Notes under the pieces: generated by a model
Seen by the model: the letters and a program-made list of their open reading frames with translations, nothing else
Databases searched by the model: none
Told to the model about the DNA's origin: nothing
NCBI GenBank assembly: GCA_017303505.1
Contig: JAFLCP010000056.1
Location: 1 to 45,043 of the forward strand
Direction: 5' to 3'
DNA: 45,043 bases
From: Planctomycetota bacterium
GTDB lineage: Bacteria; Planctomycetota; Planctomycetia; Pirellulales; Pirellulaceae
Shown here: one piece after another, positions 41,449 through 45,043 of the stretch
Position numbering within the stretch: the first letter of the stretch is position 1
Layout: each line of letters begins with the position of its first letter
Position numbers and translations under genes: made by a program

Positions 41449-42498
41449 ATGAGCCAGATTGTAACCAGAGAAAGCGATTGTGTCGAAGGCCATCTTGAGG
41501 GTGAAACCAGTTGGCAGGAAGCGATGAAACTCGCTTATCGCGATCTTTCGGAGCTTTTGGAAGCCCTTGGACTGAACAAAAAATCAGTCACTACAGTCGT
41601 AGACGAGAGAGCCGGAGCCGATTTTCCCTTGTTTGTTCCGCGTGAATGGGCTCGTCGTATCCGCCCTAACGATCCCCACGATCCGCTTCTTCAACAAGTC
41701 CTTCTCAATTCGGCCGAACTCCTGGAAGTACCCGGTTTCCAAAAAGATCCCGTCGGTGACTTGGCTTCACAAACTAACCCAGGCTTGCTGCATAAATATC
41801 ACGGCCGCGCTCTGATGATCACCACCGGAGCTTGTGCCATTCATTGCCGGTATTGTTTTCGTAGACACTTTCCCTATCACTCAGCCCCTAAGTCGATCGA
41901 AGGTTGGAAAGAAACGTTTGCCACGCTACGGGGAGACAACTCTATCCAAGAGGTACTGCTCAGCGGTGGCGATCCCCTCACATTAGTCGACACGCGACTG
42001 GCCGAACTCATTCAACACCTTGATGATATTCCTCATCTCCAACGCTTGCGCATCCACAGCCGCATGCCTAGTGTCATCCCCCAACGCGTCACCGAACAAC
42101 TATGCAACATTCTTCGGTCGACTCGACTGGGGGTATGGTTTGTATTGCATATCAACCACGCCCAAGAATTAGATGGGGCCACTTGCGAAGCGATTCGAAA
42201 ATTGCGACGAACCGGTGCCGTATTACTCAACCAAGCGGTTCTGCTGCGCGGCGTAAACGATTCCGTCGACGCTCTCGAAGAACTCTGCCTACGACTGGTG
42301 AACGAGCAAGTGATTCCGTACTATTTACATCAGTTGGACCGTGTGGCCGGAGCGGCTCATTTTGAAGTTCCCGTACAACAAGGGTTAGAATGGCTCGATC
42401 AATTACGGCAACGCTTACCAGGCTATGCCGTCCCGCGCTACGTACAAGAAGTGGAAGGTCGAGCAAGCAAAACGTCTTTGGAACAACATGTCGGCTGA
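41449..42498 (+). CDS. epmB: EF-P beta-lysylation protein EpmB (lysine 2,3-aminomutase-like)
   Basis: This radical SAM/PLP enzyme converts alpha-lysine to beta-lysine for attachment to EF-P. The 4Fe-4S ligands are Cys129, Cys133 and Cys136 in CAIHCRYCFRRHFPY. SGGDPL, RLRIHSRMPSVIP, HINHAQEL, LLNQAVLLRGVND and PYYLHQLDRVAGAAHF follow in the usual order. Length (350) fits EpmB rather than the longer catabolic lysine aminomutases. The ATG at 41449 (MSQIVTRES) matches the N-terminus of characterised EpmB. A TTG five codons upstream is less likely. It is divergent from efp. Confidence 0.95.
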   Translation: MSQIVTRESDCVEGHLEGETSWQEAMKLAYRDLSELLEALGLNKKSVTTVVDERAGADFPLFVPREWARRIRPNDPHDPLLQQVLLNSAELLEVPGFQKDPVGDLASQTNPGLLHKYHGRALMITTGACAIHCRYCFRRHFPYHSAPKSIEGWKETFATLRGDNSIQEVLLSGGDPLTLVDTRLAELIQHLDDIPHLQRLRIHSRMPSVIPQRVTEQLCNILRSTRLGVWFVLHINHAQELDGATCEAIRKLRRTGAVLLNQAVLLRGVNDSVDALEELCLRLVNEQVIPYYLHQLDRVAGAAHFEVPVQQGLEWLDQLRQRLPGYAVPRYVQEVEGRASKTSLEQHVG

Positions 42499-42579
42499 AT
42501 TCACCTAATCGAGTTTGCAGAGACGGATCGCATCACCTCTGAAAAAAATCCCACCCCAGAATCTCTAGGAGTTATTGGA

Positions 42580-43887
42580 ATGTCGATGTTTCGAAATCAA
42601 TCAATCACGTTAAGTGCCATGGCATTGTCAGTCGCCTGTGGTTTTGCGGGCAGCCAAGCGTATGGCGAGGATTGGCCACAATTCCGTGGTCCCAATCGAA
42701 ACGCGATTTCGGAAGAACGTGGTGTTTGGAAAAACATGAAAGGGGATGGACCTAAGCTGGATTGGATTTGCGAAGGCTTGGGTGAAGGTTACGCCAGTGT
42801 TTCGGTTGTCGGCGATCGCGCCTACAGCACTGGAAACCAAGATGGTGGTCAAGCTGTAGTCGCCATCGACACAACTAGCGGAACACGACTATGGGTTACA
42901 CCACTTACCAACGATGTTCCCGACCATGGATATAAAGGTTCGCGTTGCACACCTACCGTTGATGGTAACCGTCTCTATGTCGTTGCCTCCAATGGTCAAA
43001 TTGTTTGCTTGGATACTGAAACCGGTAAGATCAACTGGCAGCGTCCGTTCTCGGATTGGAACGGCAAAATGATGTCGGGTTGGGGCTTTAGCGAATCGCC
43101 ATTAGTCGATGGCGACTGGGTTCTTTGTACACCCGGTGGCGACGATGCCATGATCGTTGCATTGAATAAGCTAACTGGCGAAGAAGTATGGCGCAGCCAA
43201 GTCCCTGCTGCAGGCGAAGAAAAAGATCGTCAAGGCCGAGGACTTTCCAATGGTGCAGCCTACTCATCGATCATCGTTTCCAACGGCGGTGGCGTAAAGC
43301 AATATGTTCAATTGGTCGGTCGCGGCGTGATAGGTGTTCGCGCCAACGACGGCAAGTTCCTTTGGCGATACAACGGCGTGGCTAATGCAGTGGCCAACAT
43401 CCCCACGCCAATTGCAGATGGCAACTACATCTTCTGCTCCACGGCATACGGTGTGGGTACCGCTTTGTTGGAACTGAAAAAATCAGGTCGCGATGAAGTC
43501 AAGATGCGCGAAGTGTATTTCAAAGAAGCCAAGAACATTCAAAACAAACAAGGTGGCTCAGTCCTTGTCGATGGCTTTATCTATTGCGGCCATGGAGATG
43601 GACAAGGTATGCCCATCTGCATCAACATGAAGACCGGCGAAAAAGCCTGGGGCCCCATCCGTGGCGCCGGCCAAGGTGAATCCAGTGTTATCTATGCCGA
43701 TGGTCACGTCCTGTATCGCTTCCAAGATGGCACCATCGCTTTAGTGGAAGCCAATCCGAAAGCCTATAACCTCAAATTCAGCTTCAAACCCGAGTATCAA
43801 GAACGCGAATCATGGGCTTATCCTGTGATCGCCAACGGTAAACTCTACTTGCGCGAACAAAACAAGTTGATGTGTTATGAACTGTAA
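42580..43887 (+). CDS. Secreted PQQ-like beta-propeller protein
   Basis: A signal peptide (cleaved near GSQAYGEDW) is followed by WPQFRGPNRNAISEE, the hallmark start of planctomycete PQQ-like propeller proteins. At least five blades with the A-x-D-x-x-(T/S)-G-x-x-x-W pattern follow, such as VVAIDTTSGTRLWV, CLDTETGKINWQ, ALNKLTGEEVWR and NMKTGEKAWG. These repeats resemble those of quinoprotein dehydrogenases, but I see no calcium/PQQ catalytic site, so it is probably a structural or binding protein rather than an enzyme. AGGAG is eight bases before the ATG. A strong hairpin follows. Confidence 0.92.
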   Translation: MSMFRNQSITLSAMALSVACGFAGSQAYGEDWPQFRGPNRNAISEERGVWKNMKGDGPKLDWICEGLGEGYASVSVVGDRAYSTGNQDGGQAVVAIDTTSGTRLWVTPLTNDVPDHGYKGSRCTPTVDGNRLYVVASNGQIVCLDTETGKINWQRPFSDWNGKMMSGWGFSESPLVDGDWVLCTPGGDDAMIVALNKLTGEEVWRSQVPAAGEEKDRQGRGLSNGAAYSSIIVSNGGGVKQYVQLVGRGVIGVRANDGKFLWRYNGVANAVANIPTPIADGNYIFCSTAYGVGTALLELKKSGRDEVKMREVYFKEAKNIQNKQGGSVLVDGFIYCGHGDGQGMPICINMKTGEKAWGPIRGAGQGESSVIYADGHVLYRFQDGTIALVEANPKAYNLKFSFKPEYQERESWAYPVIANGKLYLREQNKLMCYEL

Positions 43888-43940
43888 GCATAGCAGGTAA
43901 GGCTGAAGACTTTGGACTTGATGCTTAAGAGGAAATGCAG

Positions 43941-43988
43941 ATGGCCATCAGGCTGACGAAGAGTCGGCTTGATGGCCATGTTTGTTGA
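43941..43988 (+). terminator. Long-stem hairpin terminator after the propeller gene
   Basis: A 17-bp stem (arms 43941-43957 and 43963-43979, ATGGCCATCA with TGATGGCCAT plus inner pairs with two G-T wobbles) closes a 5-base loop, GAAGA. GTTTGTT follows, a modest T-run. It begins 53 bases after the stop. Confidence 0.75.
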
Positions 43989-44109
43989 AAGCTCAAACAG
44001 CCACTTGGCAATGCGCTATCCTAATGAAGGAGCGGGAGTGGCTTGAACGCATTTCTTGTGCGTATTCGCTGGAGCCAACTCGCTGTTTTCATGGGTTGGG
44101 GTTGTAACC

Positions 44110-44508
44110 ATGCTGTCGTTTCAGTGGTTTGCGAAACTTGCCGAACGTTGGCGCAACTGGACTGGTGATCGCGATCTCGACGTTGCCATTCGCCAACATC
44201 TTTCCGACCGCGGTTACCGTGGCGCTTCGGCACAACTAAAAGCCGTCAAACTGATCGCCATTCAACGGCCCGGCTGGATTCAAATCTATCGCTTTGAAGC
44301 GGTGGCCATCGAACAAACTGTGGAGTCCGATTCTTCGCCATCACCACAGGAAAAACCCCGTAGCCTTCTGTTGTATGGACTGGTACGCGACGATGGACGC
44401 ACTCAGAGCGAAGTCGAAACGTTCATTCACCCCGCTCGCCGCATCGAACTATTTCATCAATGGGCTGAAGGGATGATCAAACTTCGCGGCGCGTTCGCAT
44501 CGATGTAA
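44110..44508 (+). CDS. Small soluble protein of unknown function
   Basis: I do not recognise it. The ATG at 44110 gives 132 residues beginning MLSFQWFAKLAERWRNW. A longer frame from TTG 44056 has no better support. The protein alternates helix-like and strand-like segments: LDVAIRQHLSDRGYRGASAQLKAVKLIAIQRPGWIQIYRFEA, then a Ser/Pro/Glu linker, then LLLYGLVRDDGRTQSEVETF. The YRFEA...LLYGLVRDDGR pairing looks like two strands of a small alpha/beta domain. There is no signal peptide, so it is cytoplasmic. It lies between a terminator and a repeat array. Confidence 0.65.
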   Translation: MLSFQWFAKLAERWRNWTGDRDLDVAIRQHLSDRGYRGASAQLKAVKLIAIQRPGWIQIYRFEAVAIEQTVESDSSPSPQEKPRSLLLYGLVRDDGRTQSEVETFIHPARRIELFHQWAEGMIKLRGAFASM

Positions 44509-44537
44509 CATTTGCGTTATGGTCTGCGCCTTCGGGC

Positions 44538-45043
44538 GAATCGTTTAACCCGTACGCCGAAGGCTAGGCCGCGCAGGACTCGCAATGATCGCTTGCCTGT
44601 TCGCTACTCCTGACTCGCTATCCATCCGCGCTGTTGCATACCCGTCTCACTGCTTGCAGGCACGATGAGGATCTAGCCAAGCGAATCGTTTAACCCGTAC
44701 GCCGTAGGCTAGGCCGCGCAGGACATGCAATGATCGTTTGACTGTTCGCTACCCCTGACTCGCTATCCATCCGCGCTGTTGCATACCCGTCTCACTACTT
44801 GCGCGCACATTGAGGACCTAGCCAAGCGAATCGTTTAACCCGTACGCCGAAGGCTAGGCCGCACAGGACTCGCAATGATCGTTTGACTGTTCGCTACTCC
44901 TGACTCGCTATCCATCCGCGCTGTTGCATACCCGTCTCGCTGCTTGCATGCACAATGAGGAATCGTTTAACCCGTACGCCGAAGGCTAGGCCGGACAGGA
45001 CATGCTATGATCGTTTGACTGTTCGTTACCCCTGACTCGCTAT
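44538..45043 (+). repeat. Tandem array, 145-bp period, running off the window
   Basis: Copies begin with GAATCGTTTAACCCGTACGC at 44538, 44683, 44828 and 44960, so the period is 145, 145 and 132 bases. The shorter third period reflects loss of about 13 bases (CCTAGCCAAGC region). Copies are nearly identical. They share CGAAGGCTAGGCCG, TTCGCTAC, GACTCGCTATCCATCCGCGC and CATACCCGTCTC. The last copy is cut by the window edge. No reading frame is conserved across copies. The stretch from 44509 holds nothing else. Confidence 0.95.

Noticed and set aside
41430-41450. TGGCGACCGACTGC before epmB as a sigma-54 promoter
   Set aside because: GG and GC are nine bases apart instead of ten, and the site overlaps the epmB start codon region.
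44538-45043. Tandem repeats as integron attC sites (GTTTAAC resembles the attC RYYYAAC core)
   Set aside because: No matching GTTRRRY core is found in the unit, there are no cassette genes between copies, and no integrase is seen.

Overview
The window reads as ordinary chromosome from a member of the Planctomycetota, most likely near the Pirellulales. The grounds are a DUF1559 prepilin-like protein next to a small transthyretin-like lipoprotein, a PQQ-type beta-propeller protein opening with an ED-WPQFRGP motif, a type III polyketide synthase cluster, many lone genes with unfamiliar membrane or secreted products, frequent GTG/TTG starts, and roughly balanced base composition. No rRNA, tRNA, IS element, prophage or CRISPR array was seen.

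Layout. 1-6.7 kb: a MacAB-TolC-like tripartite exporter (truncated TolC-like channel, adaptor with a fused EF-hand tail, ABC ATPase, FtsX-type permease). 7-15.4 kb: a membrane-anchored protein with a Gln/Tyr-rich tail, an acyltransferase-like membrane protein and rsmE on the minus strand, an ExeA-like AAA ATPase, a histidine-rich ZIP transporter, a tandem pair of paralogous membrane proteins, another membrane protein and a secreted YceI protein. 15.8-18.9 kb: a three-gene type III PKS operon (methyltransferase, flavoprotein, chalcone-synthase-fold enzyme) for a probable phenolic lipid. 18.9-22.3 kb, minus strand: a secreted protein, a cysK-like enzyme, a DUF1559 protein and a lipoprotein. 22.7-26.7 kb, minus strand: a complete sulfate uptake operon sbp-cysT-cysW-cysA. 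27-28.6 kb: a divergent sigma-54 enhancer-binding protein. 28.6-40 kb: a PpiC foldase, lipase-like lipoprotein, csrA with a long extra tail, a DUF2062 protein, GMC oxidoreductase, S9 peptidase and a glycosyltransferase. 40.2-44.5 kb: a cytochrome c'-like protein, efp and epmB back to back, a PQQ-propeller protein and a small unknown. 44.5 kb to the edge: a tandem repeat with a 145-bp period.

The main discovery is regulatory. Five intergenic sites match the sigma-54 (-24/-12) promoter with exact GG-N10-GC spacing. They lie upstream of the sulfate operon, the enhancer-binding protein gene itself, the lipoprotein/DUF1559 pair, csrA and the cytochrome c'-like gene. Three of them share the extended form ATTGGCA-Y-N3-GATTGC. 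Two pairs share additional conserved blocks that could be activator sites: one block is common to csrA and the cytochrome gene, the other to the sulfate operon and the lipoprotein/DUF1559 pair. This suggests a local sigma-54 regulon joining sulfate uptake, a post-transcriptional regulator and a haem protein. The enhancer-binding protein gene also has a sigma-70-like promoter with a palindrome at its start point, so it may be self-controlled. All of this was read by eye and has not been tested.
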